NCBI GenBank assembly: GCA_033980235.1
Contig: CM067075.1
Coordinates: 19,852,844-19,916,843 of the forward strand
Direction: 5' to 3'
Length of the DNA stretch: 64,000 nucleotides
Source of the DNA: Diadema setosum
Taxonomy: Eukaryota; Echinodermata; Echinoidea; Diadematoida; Diadematidae
The notes beneath the pieces are model-generated. The model made no database searches and was not told the DNA's origin. It saw only the letters and a list, made by a program, of their open reading frames with translations. The translations under genes were made by a program, and so were the position numbers. How positions within the stretch are numbered: position 1 is the first letter of the stretch; each line of letters begins with the position of its first letter. Shown piece by piece: positions 20,330 through 30,810 of the stretch.

Positions 20330-21070
20330 ACACAACAAAACTGAATTTCTTTCCGTCAAAGTGGGAGGCGGGTGTTAGTGTTAGTGGAAGGGAGCATAAC
20401 TCAAAGCATTTAACCCAGAGATGACCACTCACGTGACACCCCGCCCCCGCGGGCACACCCACGCATGCATAAACACACGCACATGCACACACACAATTCA
20501 AAAATATACTGTATCAAATCGATGCCAACATTCTTTGTCCATCCCAAGCAATCTTGTCTGTTTTGATCAGCGACTCAATCCAGCGCATGTTATCTCATAT
20601 TTTGAGAAGACATTGCCTAAAAAAAATGTAAGAACCTTACTTATATGTTTGGTATACTCCGTAAGTTTTTCACTGATTCCGTAATTTGGATAACGTCGAA
20701 GATTACAATCAATATATTGATATTTTACTCCGAAGTAGTCAAATTTCTAATAGTTTATTTACTCAAAGTTTGGCAACATACTCAAGAAAGTTCACAAGCA
20801 ATGTTGTTGATGACGTTAATCAATTGTCAAATATGGAAATTGGTAACCTTACATTGGATTCAAAAAGAATGTTTTAAAAGAAAGAAAAACACAATAAGGA
20901 ACACATTAAGAACTGGCGGTTGTGTAAGATAAGCACGTATTTTAGTGTTTACTTTTCAGGGGCTGGGTTTATTTTCGTGTTTGCATGCATTGTTTTCGTC
21001 CGCAATGAGCCACCCCATTGACCCCTGTCAGCAGGTATAATGCGCGCGTCTGGGGTGCGGCCAACCAGTA
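20330..21070. other. Unassigned intergenic DNA
   Basis: No gene supported. A 63-codon plus-strand frame at 20686-20877 has no start context, splice borders or recognisable domain, so it is left out. Confidence 0.35.
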
Positions 21071-21072
21071 CC

Positions 21073-21129
21073 GTTATGATGATGATGATGATGATGATGA
21101 TGATTAACAGTATTATTATTATTTTTTTA

Positions 21130-21194
<65 letters not shown>

Positions 21195-21275
21195 CATCGT
21201 CATCAACATTACTACTATCATTATTATTATTATTATTATCATTATTATTATTATCATCATTACTACTATTGTCAT
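21073..21275. repeat. (GAT)n/(ATT)n trinucleotide microsatellite
   Basis: About 200 bp of ATG then ATT/ATC repeats; poly-Met and poly-Ile open frames on both strands are translations of it. Confidence 0.97.
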
Positions 21276-21279
21276 TATT

Positions 21280-22079
21280 TATTCGGCTTTCAATCACAAA
21301 TATCATATTACTTTTTCGAAATCAGAACATACACTGGAGTGGTAAGGGTGCACCAGGTTGGGCAGCCCGGGTTTGGAAAGAGCCAACTAAATGACTTGGG
21401 CCCTCATGCCATCCTCCCCAAACCACGTTTTTCACGTTTGATCAGATTTCTCTGCAAGTGACGTACTCATGTCAAGGTTCAATTTCACAGCAAAGTTCAG
21501 TTTTAGCCAGAGGAAACCAATGAGTGTGTTGAATAGATTACTCTCGATTTCAAGCTTGACGTTGAGCACATTGTCATTGTTAGTAAAATTGCGCAATCGA
21601 TCTGATTGATGCCTCATACACCGTGTCGTACGATCCACGAAGAAGAATAGACCAGAGTGTCAAACAGAAAAAAAAAAGTTTATCTGTTTTGCAAACAGAC
21701 TCAGAGCTCGTCATGGTTTGTTAGGAAATTGCACTTGTTATCTGTATAGGAGCATGGTGCCTGTCGAAGAGTGGAGAAATCTTATATCTTTTAATTTCGT
21801 ATTCGTTTCTTTTCTTTTGTCTAAGCATAAAATGTTTCCCAAGTGCCTTCAGACATAGGGCTAAGATTTCTCTTTTAACATTTGATTACAGAGACTACAT
21901 TTCCTAGACACATGCTAACTTTTCATGTCACTGTTGTCTCTGGCTCTTTAAAACGTCAAGAAAGCACATTACAGTAGCATGTATAAAATCGTTTTCAACG
22001 CGATGTCTGTTCCATACAACAATAGTAGTGATATCTAGAAAGAAGCATTGTTATGTAAGTTTTCACAGGAATTCTGGCA
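21280..22079. other. Unassigned intergenic DNA
   Basis: No supported gene or repeat; it may include further decayed parts of the retrotransposon whose C terminus starts near 22080. Confidence 0.35.
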
Positions 22080-22500
22080 CTGAGAAAGTTCTGTGAAAAA
22101 ATACTCAATTCTTTACTATTGACACAGAAGAGAGCCATACGGATAAGTAACTTCACATAATTTCTGGAACACACAGATGCTTTAACGTTTTCAAGATCCA
22201 GGATTTTAGTATTGAATCATTTATGTATCAGTTAAACAAAGGTGTTCTCCCCGACGTGTTTTCTTTGATGTTAGTTAAGAATACTGAACTCCATTTTTAC
22301 CCTACGAGACAAAAAAGATTCTTTTCATCTTTCTCCTGTAAGAGGGCGTATCTGCTCTAAAAACAATAACTACCACAGGACCTAAATTCTGGAATGCCCT
22401 AGAAAGAGAAATAATCCAGTATCATCTCTTAATTCATTTAAGCAAAAGCTTTGAAGTAGTTTTTCTGACTTCATACTTGAAGAGATTTATTCTATCCTCC
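22080..22500 (+). pseudogene. Non-LTR retrotransposon RT C-terminal relic
   Basis: Translating in shifting frames gives the ordered landmarks of a CR1/L2-type ORF2 C terminus: LL-TQKRAIRI, then FLEHTDAL, a NxxLP-like VFSPTCF, a TLRDKK (NTR-like) step, and a W-NxLP-like ILECPRK near 22388. Several stops and shifts break it. Flanking 22500-22830 may be its 3' UTR, ending in AATAAAAACAAACAAAC. Confidence 0.55.
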
Positions 22501-23104
22501 TGAACTTTCTTTGTATTTCTGTCATTGTATGATCTCACGCCACTCTCTAGAAGTTTTTTTTTTTGCGGACATTTTTTCATTTTCTTTCTTTTATTCTTCA
22601 ACGTCTATACTTCCCTACTTCATAATTTGCCATTCCTTTCAGTTGTAAATATCTAGTAAGAATGTATCTCATATCAGCACTGCTGATGATCCGGTTATCT
22701 ACACAACACAATCAATGCTTCTACGTAGATTTGTCTCTAACTGCTGTATTTGGCAATTTGTGCTATGTTTATGGTTTATTTGTTGAAACGTAGAATACGG
22801 AACAATAAAAACAAACAAACAGAACCAACAACCACTGTCCTGAAGTATAGAGCGAAGATGGAATATACGATAAAGGAAATGTTCAAATTCGGTTCTGATC
22901 TCTGCAGAGCGTTTACCTCTGGCTTTCGTGAGAACATTTTAAGCCACCGTATGACCAGTGCCGAAGTTTGTTTTTTTTCAACTTCCTGCAGTATCATAGC
23001 ACGAAGTCTACAAGGAGATGAGGATCCTTATCATCAAGAAGTTTACCCGAAAGAAACACAAAGAAAACGGCAATATTTTACCACTGCTCAACGAAGGAAT
23101 GGTA

Positions 23105-23465
23105 TATAGTTTTGGTTGAGACTGGGCTTTAGGTTTCAAACTTCTTTGAGATAATGGGAAACATCTAATGAATATAAAAGAGCATACAATTCTATGAAAA
23201 AAAAAATCAAAGTTTATTTGATGAAGATTGGTTTTGAAATGGCTGAGATATCTAAATGCAAAGATATCAAAAAGAAAAGAAAAGATGAAACCCACCTTTT
23301 ACTAGGACCATAGCCTGTTTTTGGATATCTCAGCCCCATTAAAACCAATTTTCATAAAAAAACCAACAACTTTTGATTCCTCTTAGAATTGTTATATGCT
23401 CCATAATACTGCACGTAAAATGGCGAAAAGTCGAAACCTGAATCACCATCTCAACCAAAACGATA
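23105..23465. mobile_element. Fold-back MITE, GAGATAATGAGAAA family, copy 2
   Basis: Ends TTTTGGTTGAGAC (23109) and CTCAACCAAAACGATACC (23450) are inverted. Subterminal GAGATAATGGGAAAC, AGAGCATACAATTCTA / GAATTGTTATATGCTC and TGGCTGAGATATCTAAA / GGATATCTCAGCCCC pair across the centre. Similar to 7940-8250. Confidence 0.75.
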
Positions 23466-24480
23466 CCATATGCCTTTAAAATGCCCTCGCAAATAACCCG
23501 ATGTTTATACGATCAGAGCCGAATTTCAACATTTTTTTTATCATGTGTCCATCTTTGCCAAAAAGAAGTGGTGTAATTGAATTGCAGGAAATAAGAATAA
23601 GAACTTACATGAGTCAAATACGATTGTATCTCTGCCAAAAAAGAAAAAAAAAGAGGAAAGTATAAAGCAGGGATGTCATGGAGGTGGAAAGATCCACATC
23701 CGTGAATAAACTTCCTTGTGAATTCAAAAGCTCTGGGATAATAACGGGAAATTCCCAATACCGATCAAAACAGAGTAAGAAATAGGGCTCAGACAGACAA
23801 GCCACCCCCCCCCCCAAAAAAAAAAAACAACCACCAACCAAACAAACAAAAACACGACTGTATCATGATTTATTCAAAGAATAACGTAGGGTAGCTGCTC
23901 AAGGAACAAATAACTGATCAGGGTTAAAACAAACTTGGTTGTCATAGCAAGAGACACCTCGCTGCGCCCACAGTGGCACGTGACAGAAGGTAGTGACGGA
24001 ACTAGTGGGGTTAAACAGACAGATCGTTTTGGCAGATCGAAAATCAATGAGTGTAATACAGTATCCATCTCCCGCCTACCTCCATACAGACACGCCATAT
24101 ACACTGTAGTTATATATTTTTAGCAGTTTCAGGCTGAGCATAAAGTTGGAGAGGTATCCTTTTTTTCAGTGATCTGAACTGCGCTGACTTGACATCAGAG
24201 GTCAACAGGTTAAAGATCAAAGATTGCGAAATCGAGCGCTCCAGCAAGCTGTGTCGATTGCAAGATGACAGGGGAGGGAACTTTCTCTCGTTGAGAATCC
24301 CACCTCCGTGCGCTAATAATATACAAATGATGACGCCGCGAAATAATCCTGTGCATCATTTGTTTTATAAAATGGGTCGAAAACTAACAGCATTTTTCAC
24401 GTACCTTTGTGGGTCAATGCCAGTCAGCTACCTGTAGCACTCGCTCAAGAGTCAAGATGTCCGAAGATGTTCGTCCCAAA
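23466..24480. other. Unassigned intergenic DNA
   Basis: No supported gene. It contains an A-rich/C-rich block at 23805-23850 and, near 24369-24376, a TTATAAAA sequence about 85 bp upstream of an ATG at 24456 (MSEDVRPK) that runs straight into a repeat. This is too weak for a gene call. Confidence 0.35.
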
Positions 24481-24483
24481 CAT

Positions 24484-24935
24484 TTATGCCCCAGTCACAC
24501 AGTGCTTTACGATGGATTACGTCCGCCGCGGATAGATACGAATGAGTGGACGCAGGAGGACGCAGCGTGGACGCAGGCATCCGCAGGGACGTATGTAGAC
24601 GTAACTGCCCGTAACTCATCCGTAAAGAAACGCAAAATGACGTCGCCGAACCTGCGAAATTTTGAAATGTTCAAAATTTCGCAGAGGGACGCCACGGACG
24701 CAAACTTACGCAAGTAACCGTAACCAAACGTAACTATCCGTAACTGAACGTAACTGCCCGTGGCTTGGACGCAGACCATCCGCAAAAATTTTTACCTCCC
24801 GTCCGTTTGCGTTCGCTTACGTCCACCGTAAGTATCCGAAATTAGCCGCAAGTTAACAACAGATTCGTCCGCTTACGTATATTTACGGACAGCTACGGAT
24901 GTTGCGGACAATTACGTCCTTCGAAGTTTTCCGTT
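24484..24935. mobile_element. CCCCAGTCACAC-type repeat, left part
   Basis: Begins GCCCCAGTCACACAGTGCTTTACG. The inverted version AGCATTATGTGACTGGGGC ends a related block at 27300-27575. The body is built from degenerate CCGTAACT, GGACGCA and CCGCAAG words. The two parts may be ends of one element separated by later insertions. Confidence 0.55.
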
Positions 24936-25101
24936 TTCCACTCGCATGGGAACACAGAGACTCGTGGGAAGGCACACTACTCATGTTGCCAAGCTGCAGC
25001 GCCTTTACCTGAAGGAATACTACAACACAGTCGGAGCGGTGGAGAGGCAGAACTGCATGGTCAAATTATGAAATTTCTCCCACAATTAATGGTCATTTTA
25101 A

Positions 25102-25856
25102 CCCTAACTAGGCCGGGGGGGGGGGGGGGGGGTGGGGGCCCTCCGAGGCCCCCCCCCCCCCCTCGACGTTCCGCGCGATGTATCGCAATCGCAAAAAGCT
25201 ATCACCGCGATGTTTCGTGACTTTTTTCTTTCGAGTCTCCCGCATCTTTTGACACCAAATTTGCGACGCCCGGGCACGCGGTTCCGAAGTTACGCATAAA
25301 TATGTACATGCACGTCAGACCAAAAATTGCTCAAAAACGTGAATTCGTGTACAATTTCAATGCAAACTGTGCTTACAGGCAAATTTCATAAAAGCATGAT
25401 TATTTAGGTGTTTTATTGATTAAAATCAATGAATAACATATTTTCTTGTTCGGAGCGATGTCGCGGACAAATTTCATCAAAAAAACAATGAAAAACATAA
25501 AGTTGAAAAAAACAAAGAAATACATAAGAAATTAAAAAAAAACAATAAAATACTTAAGAATTTTTTCTGATATCACAAGTTTTTTTACAACATTTGCTAA
25601 GGATACTAAAAAGAATATTTACACAAAAAAATTTGCCTGTTTTGAGCTTTATTTTGTGATTTATACCAAATAGTCTGATTTCATGCATCATTATGCATAA
25701 ATTAGCATAATTCAGCATAAATGAGAATTAAAAAAAAAATTAACTTCATGGTATTTTAGATTACATCATAGGCAATGTGCGTGCCAATTTTCGTCGCGAT
25801 CGCGTGGTCGATGGCCGAGATCTATCAACTACCTAAATAGCCCGGCCTAGTTAGGG
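25102..25856. mobile_element. piggyBac-like MITE (TTAA target site)
   Basis: Perfect 16-bp terminal inverted repeats CCCTAACTAGGCCGGG (25102-25117) and CCCGGCCTAGTTAGGG (25841-25856), directly flanked by TTAA on both sides (25098-25101 and 25857-25860). TTAA duplication and termini starting CCCT/CCC are the hallmark of piggyBac transposition. The 755-bp core is non-coding: a G/C-tract hairpin near the left end, then AT-rich sequence with TTATGCATAAATTAGCATAA motifs. It depends on a transposase from elsewhere. Confidence 0.85.
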
Positions 25857-25860
25857 TTAA

Positions 25861-26541
25861 GTGGCACCCATATACCACGTATACTCATGACATCGGTTGA
25901 CTCTTGGTGCTGAACTTTTTTTCTTGTACTCTTCGAATGTATATTTTTCGAAAAAAGCAATATTTTGGGTAGGGGATGGGGTGACAGCATTTTATTAACT
26001 TTTCTGGCCGGGGAAGGTGTGGGACAGGGGCAACTATATAAAATGAGAACGAATTTAGTATTTCTCTATATTCTTACCCATGCACTTTACGCTCCATCGA
26101 ATGTGTATTCAATTTTTTTTTGGATACTACTACTACTACTACTACTACTACTAATAATAATAATAATGATAACAATGATAATAATAAAGGACATTTATAC
26201 TGCGCAGCTACTATAATAATATACTCTACTGCGCATTACAAAATGACATGCATACAAGAAATTCAAACAGAAAATACATTACTTCAAGAGATGACTTGAT
26301 ATTGTACTTGGGTGTTGGAGGGGTGTTTGAAGGTTTTGATGTCTTTTTTTGTCTGTAAATTTAATAAGCCTTGCTTTATCATAAATATCTCCTTAACATA
26401 ACCCAGTAAGTCATGAATATCGCTGAACAACGACAGCGTAACCACAGTTTGTCTATTCCATGACTGCAAGTAATATTTTCTTACTCTTATGTTTAACTTT
26501 TCGATCTATATTGTATTTTATTTGTGGTATAGTGATGTTAA
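25861..26541. other. Unassigned intergenic DNA
   Basis: AT-rich with one trinucleotide microsatellite; no gene or named element recognised apart from that. Confidence 0.35.
26127..26190. repeat. (ACT)n then (AAT)n microsatellite
   Basis: About eight ACT units grading into AAT/GAT units. Confidence 0.9.
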
Positions 26542-26860
26542 ATGTGACCCTGCACCACAAAACACACAAAAAGTCGCCACACATGAAATTTTAGTTGGGA
26601 GCAGGTTCTGAAAGAGCAGACTTTAAGCTTTAAAATGATGTATTACTCAAATCAAATGGACTCTCCTAACCTATCTAAATATTGGAAAGAATGCACACAC
26701 TCAGAAAAAGTGTAAACTGAGAAAAGAGCCTCTGAAGTAGAGTGTCTATTCAAGCGCTTAATCTTTATCAAGCCGAGCTGGTTGTGCGATGAATGGGACA
26801 AAAAACAGGACGGAAACCACCGGAGTAACAACAATGAGGGGATTATCAGATTAAACTGAA

Positions 26861-26922
<62 letters not shown>

Positions 26923-27047
26923 TAAGGCCTTATTTACCCAGGGTAGCCAAGTCAAGATCGGTCCGGTTGACCCATTTCACCTATTACGTCCTCACACAAA
27001 ATCAGTGTGTGCGACTTTTTGTTCGTTTTGTGATGGACGGTCACATA
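26542..27047. mobile_element. MITE, ATGTGACCCTGCACCACAAAAC termini
   Basis: TIRs of about 40 bp: 26542-26580 (ATGTGACC.., CACAAAACACACAAAAAGTCG) and 27005-27047 (GCGACTTTTTGTTCGTTTTGTGATGGACGGTCACAT). The core carries the AAT microsatellite at 26862-26922. A partial inverted relative lies at 7360-7510. Confidence 0.8.
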
Positions 27048-27294
27048 CATTCTTTACATTTATGACGTTTATTCATATTTGAGTTGCACAAACAAAATTC
27101 AAACTTCAAGTTCAAAATTTCATATACCTTTTATTATTGTAAAGTAAATTAAAGGATTACGATTTTTTCACAACTTGTACGTAATTCAATTTCAGTTTTC
27201 CCCAGTGTACAATGTAAGACAGTCCAAAATGTGATAACCTGCCTGTCATAATGCACTGACTTAAGCAGGGATCGTAAGAGAAAACCAAATTGTC

Positions 27295-27590
27295 CATAAT
27301 TATTCATCGCAGTCTGTAACTATCCGTAACTATCCGAAAAATGCGCAACTCTCCGCAAGTGTTCAGAACTATTATGTGCCAATTCGTAAGAATATCCGCA
27401 AGTGGACGCAAGTATTCGCATCTGGTCGTATCTGTCCGTATCGCCCGCATTTTTTGCCCGCATGTTTTGTACAAATTTCTGGTGACGGCAAAGGATCCGC
27501 GGGGGTCCGCAGAAAAAATGACTTTTTTGGACGTAACGCCGGACGCAGAGCATTATGTGACTGGGGCTTTACGCACGTCGCACTCGGAAA
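27295..27590. mobile_element. CCCCAGTCACAC-type repeat, right part
   Basis: CCGTAACTATCCG and CCGCAAG-GGACGCAAG words as in 24484-24935; ends TGTGACTGGGGCTTTACG. Confidence 0.5.
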
Positions 27591-28110
27591 TCCCGCACAT
27601 ATAAGTACCGTACGTATAAGAGTATACATACGCCACACATGACATGCACACAAGTAGAAAGGCCGGCCGGCAGCCCGAACTAGACGCACTTGTAACAACT
27701 GATTGAGTGCGCACTGCTAGTGTAAACATTGTGACGTCAGGCCGTGCATGTTAGTGAGAAATTAATGCACGCACACGTGACTCATTTCAGCGCTTCCAAT
27801 TGGCTACATTCTTGAACCCATTTTATAATCCATGTCGACAGTCAGCTAAACTCTCGATTTCCTGTGAGAGGCCGTTATCTCTGAAAGTCGAGATAGGGGG
27901 TGGCATTACGTGATCGCCGAGAATTCCCAATAATCATAAGTATAATCATGATTATAATTTTAATTATAATCATGATTATGATCATAATAATAGCTATAAT
28001 AATAATGCTAATGCATAAAGTAATGATGAACAGGGTCGGCAGGGATGAAAGCACACAGCTGAGAGAATGTCTGCCAGCAGTGGCTATCTATGTTGCACTA
28101 TAGACACAGC
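27591..28110. other. Unassigned, with TAATTATAATCATGATTAT palindromic stretch
   Basis: No gene seen. 27930-28010 is a degenerate ATAATCATG repeat able to fold on itself. Confidence 0.4.
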
Positions 28111-28116
28111 ACATGT

Positions 28117-28125
28117 ATGCACACA

Positions 28126-28167
<42 letters not shown>
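28117..28167. repeat. (CA)n microsatellite
   Basis: About 24 CA units followed by four ATGC units. Confidence 0.95.
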
Positions 28168-28169
<2 letters not shown>

Positions 28170-28329
28170 CATGCATGCAAATATACTATACATGTACATA
28201 ACTGTGAGTCAAAAAAAAATATCGACTCTCGCGAAAGTCTCTTTTTCTTTTTTCTTTTTCAGTCCCTAGTGCTTCGGCTCGTGCGAGGTTTGCTGTACCC
28301 AGGTATATGCAACATTTGCCAAAGCCTGT

Positions 28330-28630
28330 AGCTTGTCACTACAATTGTATTTTCATACTCATTGTTGCCTCTCTGTACTACTCCCTTTGAGGAATATTTT
28401 ATTTCAATGTTGTCATGGGAACTATTATCATGTTTTCGTTGTTTGTTTGTTTTTTGTGTTTGTGTTTGTGATGTAATGTATTTTTGTAAGGCAGCTCACC
28501 ACAAGCTTTGCTTTTTTGAGGTTCTGCCTTCCTGTACAATAATTTCATGCGTGTAATTTCCTACATGAAAAAAAAGATGGAAAATAAATGTTATACAAAC
28601 TTGAACTTGAACTTGAACTTGAACTTGAAC
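28330..28630 (+). mobile_element. 3' end of a 5'-truncated non-LTR retrotransposon
   Basis: T-rich 3'-UTR-like sequence running into GGAAAATAAATGTTATACAAA and a tail of about five TTGAAC hexamers. CR1/L2-like elements typically end in such short tandem repeats. No RT sequence is left. Confidence 0.6.
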
Positions 28631-28639
28631 ACAACGTTG

Positions 28640-29640
28640 ATAATGAAAATAATAATGATAATACAGTTACAGTCATGAAATAAATGGTTACCAAAGTAAC
28701 GAAAAAAGGACTGACATTGATAACTATATATCTATATGACTGCATAATATTGCAGTTATACTAATTGGGGAAATCTCTTACTATTTTATTAGAGACATCT
28801 GCCTGCTACTGATATCTAGCTGTACCGTTGAACAAGTTTTGTCGCAAAGATGATATACGAGAGAGCGTAAACTGAAGTGGTGTAAACTGAAGATCCATCA
28901 TAGTGATAAAATACTGTATTACAAACCTTTTGTTTTAAAATGAGAGGCGCTTATATTAAAACTAAAGCACGAGATAAGGATAACCAAAGTTGAGGATGAA
29001 TTATAACTATCCCAGCGTAGCTCTCTGCATATAAGTGCACGAGTAAGATTTCTACTAATGAGTGTTCAATTATAAGTGCACGAGTAAGATTTCTACTATT
29101 TGAGTGTTCAATTAAAGTTCATCATCAAAAGAAATGCATAAGAGTTCTCCACTGAGAGCCCACAACATGTTGCAAAAATACAACTGAAAAGAATCCCAAT
29201 TCCCATTGTGCGAATGACGTATAGTGCGGCATTCAGACTACTCTGGGTGAATAAACACACCACATTAATCATTGTTAATAATAAAAGGAATGATAATCAT
29301 CATGATGATAATAATCGTAATGACATTATGTTTTCATTATTGTTGTTGCTAAGACGAATTATTGTTGCCAAATACAAATGTGATTAGTTAGCTCTGGAAC
29401 CCACCTGATAAAAATCAAGGAAAGATAAAAATAAGACAATTCAAATTGAAACTTTAATGTCTCTTTATTCGTTGTCGGATATACAATACCACAGACGTAT
29501 TTTTCTGTCCTGCATGTTTGTCATATTATTATAATGTCCGCATTGTTTTGAATTACTTTGAATATAAATTGAACAATTAAATAAGGTCCACTTTTTCGCA
29601 TTCATTACTTGAGATATCCACAAAATACGAGCACATTTTT
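28640..29640. other. Unassigned intergenic DNA
   Basis: Apart from the 43-bp duplication and short ATA/GAT runs, nothing recognised. Confidence 0.35.
29003..29110. repeat. Two-copy tandem repeat, ~43 bp
   Basis: TATAAGTGCACGAGTAAGATTTCTACTA then GAGTGTTCAATTA occurs twice in direct succession. Confidence 0.85.
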
Positions 29641-29645
29641 TCGAA

Positions 29646-30810
29646 GTTGCAATGAAAACATCTCGACGGAAGAATGTCATGGATTTGAATAACAAAGCAG
29701 TACCCGCTGCATGCTGTAAGGATTAGAACCAGCGCTTGCTGTCGGGCGAAAGCTCGGTGATCCAGTGGAGATGACGCCTGTCCGGTGATCAGGAGGTCGT
29801 AGGTTCGAATCCTGCTCAAGTATCTACGCCCATGATTTTTTATTTTTATTTTTATCATGGCTACTACTAAAGAACTGATCAATTCAGTGCTTATTTACGT
29901 CGATGTAGGGCAATTTGTCAATCAGTTGCAATGAAAACGTCTCGACGGAAGAATTTCATGAATTTGAATTACAAAGCAGTACCCTCTGCATGCTGTAAGG
30001 ATTAGAACTATCACTTGCTGTCTGGCGAAAGCTCGGTGATCTAGTGGAGATGACGCCTGTCCGATGATTGGGTGGTCGTAAGTTCGAATCCTGCTCGAGT
30101 ATGTAAGCCCATGATTTTTCGGTTACAGCTCGTTATTCCAAAAAGGTTCGTTATTCCGAAGGTTCTTTGCGCCGAAGGGTTGTTCTTCCGAAGGTTCGTT
30201 ATTCCGAAGATTCGATATTTCGAAGGTTCGTTAATCCGAAAACGTGATGAGGTTTGTTAATCCGAAGGTTCATTAATCCGAAAATGAAATGAGGTTCGTT
30301 ATTCCTAAGGTTCGTTAATCCGAAAATGAAACAAAGCCGTTCTTCCGCAGGTTCGTTACGGACCCTACATCACTTCGGATCAACGTACCTTCGGAATAAC
30401 GAACCCTATTTCATTTTCGGATTAACGAACCTTCGGAATAACGTACCCTATTTCATTTTCGGATAAATGAGCCTTCGGAATAGCGAACCCTATTTCATTT
30501 TCAGATTAACGAACCTTCGGAGTAAAGCCACAAATGTTCGGATTAACGAACCCTTTTTCAATTTCGGATTAACGAACCTCTAGAAAGGAAATTTGTGTGT
30601 TTCGGATTAACGAACCCTCGGAATAACGAACCTTAAGAATAATGAACCTTCGGAATAACGAACAGCACCCGATTTTTTATCATGGCTACTACTAAATCAC
30701 TGATCAATTCAGTGTTTATTAACGTCGATGTAGGGCAATTTGCCAATCAGATGCAATGAAAACATATCGACGGAAGAATTTCATGAATTTGAAAAACATG
30801 AATTTGTTTC
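29646..30810 (+). repeat. Tandem 279-bp repeat carrying a tRNA-like (SINE head) sequence
   Basis: Units start at about 29646, 29925 and 30749 (partial); the second is split by the insertion at 30120-30671. Each full unit contains a pol III-type A box (TGATCCAGTGG at 29758-29768, TGATCTAGTGG at 30037-30047) and a B box (GGTTCGAATCC at 29802-29812, perfect; AGTTCGAATCC at 30081-30091) spaced as in tRNAs. The outer arms pair poorly, so this is a tRNA-derived SINE head, not a tRNA gene. SINEs are normally dispersed; here the unit is tandem. The minus-strand frame reading RIRTYDLLITGQ is a known type of SINE artefact. Confidence 0.75.
30120..30671. mobile_element. Fold-back element of CGTTATTCCGAAGGTT units
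   Basis: Inserted in the second 279-bp unit. TIRs are CGGTTACAGCTCGTTATTCC and GGAATAACGAACAGCACCCG (inverted), and ATTTTT borders both sides as a possible target duplication. The left half is direct repeats of TTCGTTA(T/A)TCCGAAGG and AATCCGAAAATGAAA; the right half is their reverse complements, so the element folds into one long imperfect hairpin. Confidence 0.8.

Noticed and set aside
20686..20877. 63-codon plus-strand frame starting MDNVEDYNQYID
   Set aside because: AT-rich, no splice borders, no domain and no start context; likely chance.
21040..21345. Poly-Met/poly-Ile frames on both strands
   Set aside because: Translations of the trinucleotide microsatellite.
22750..23109. 119-codon plus-strand frame
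   Set aside because: Begins in an AT-rich retrotransposon-like tail, runs into a MITE and has no recognisable domain.
24409..24717. Plus-strand frame with MSEDVRPK after a TATAAAA sequence
   Set aside because: Only about ten codons precede the CCCCAGTCACAC repeat; the rest of the frame is repeat translation.
29758..29830. Functional tRNA gene
   Set aside because: A and B boxes are present, but the acceptor arm pairs poorly and the sequence is part of a 279-bp repeat.
29577..29882. Minus-strand 101-codon frame reading RIRTYDLLITGQASSPLDH
   Set aside because: It is the complement of the tRNA-like SINE head (B box GGTTCGAATCC); this is a common false protein.
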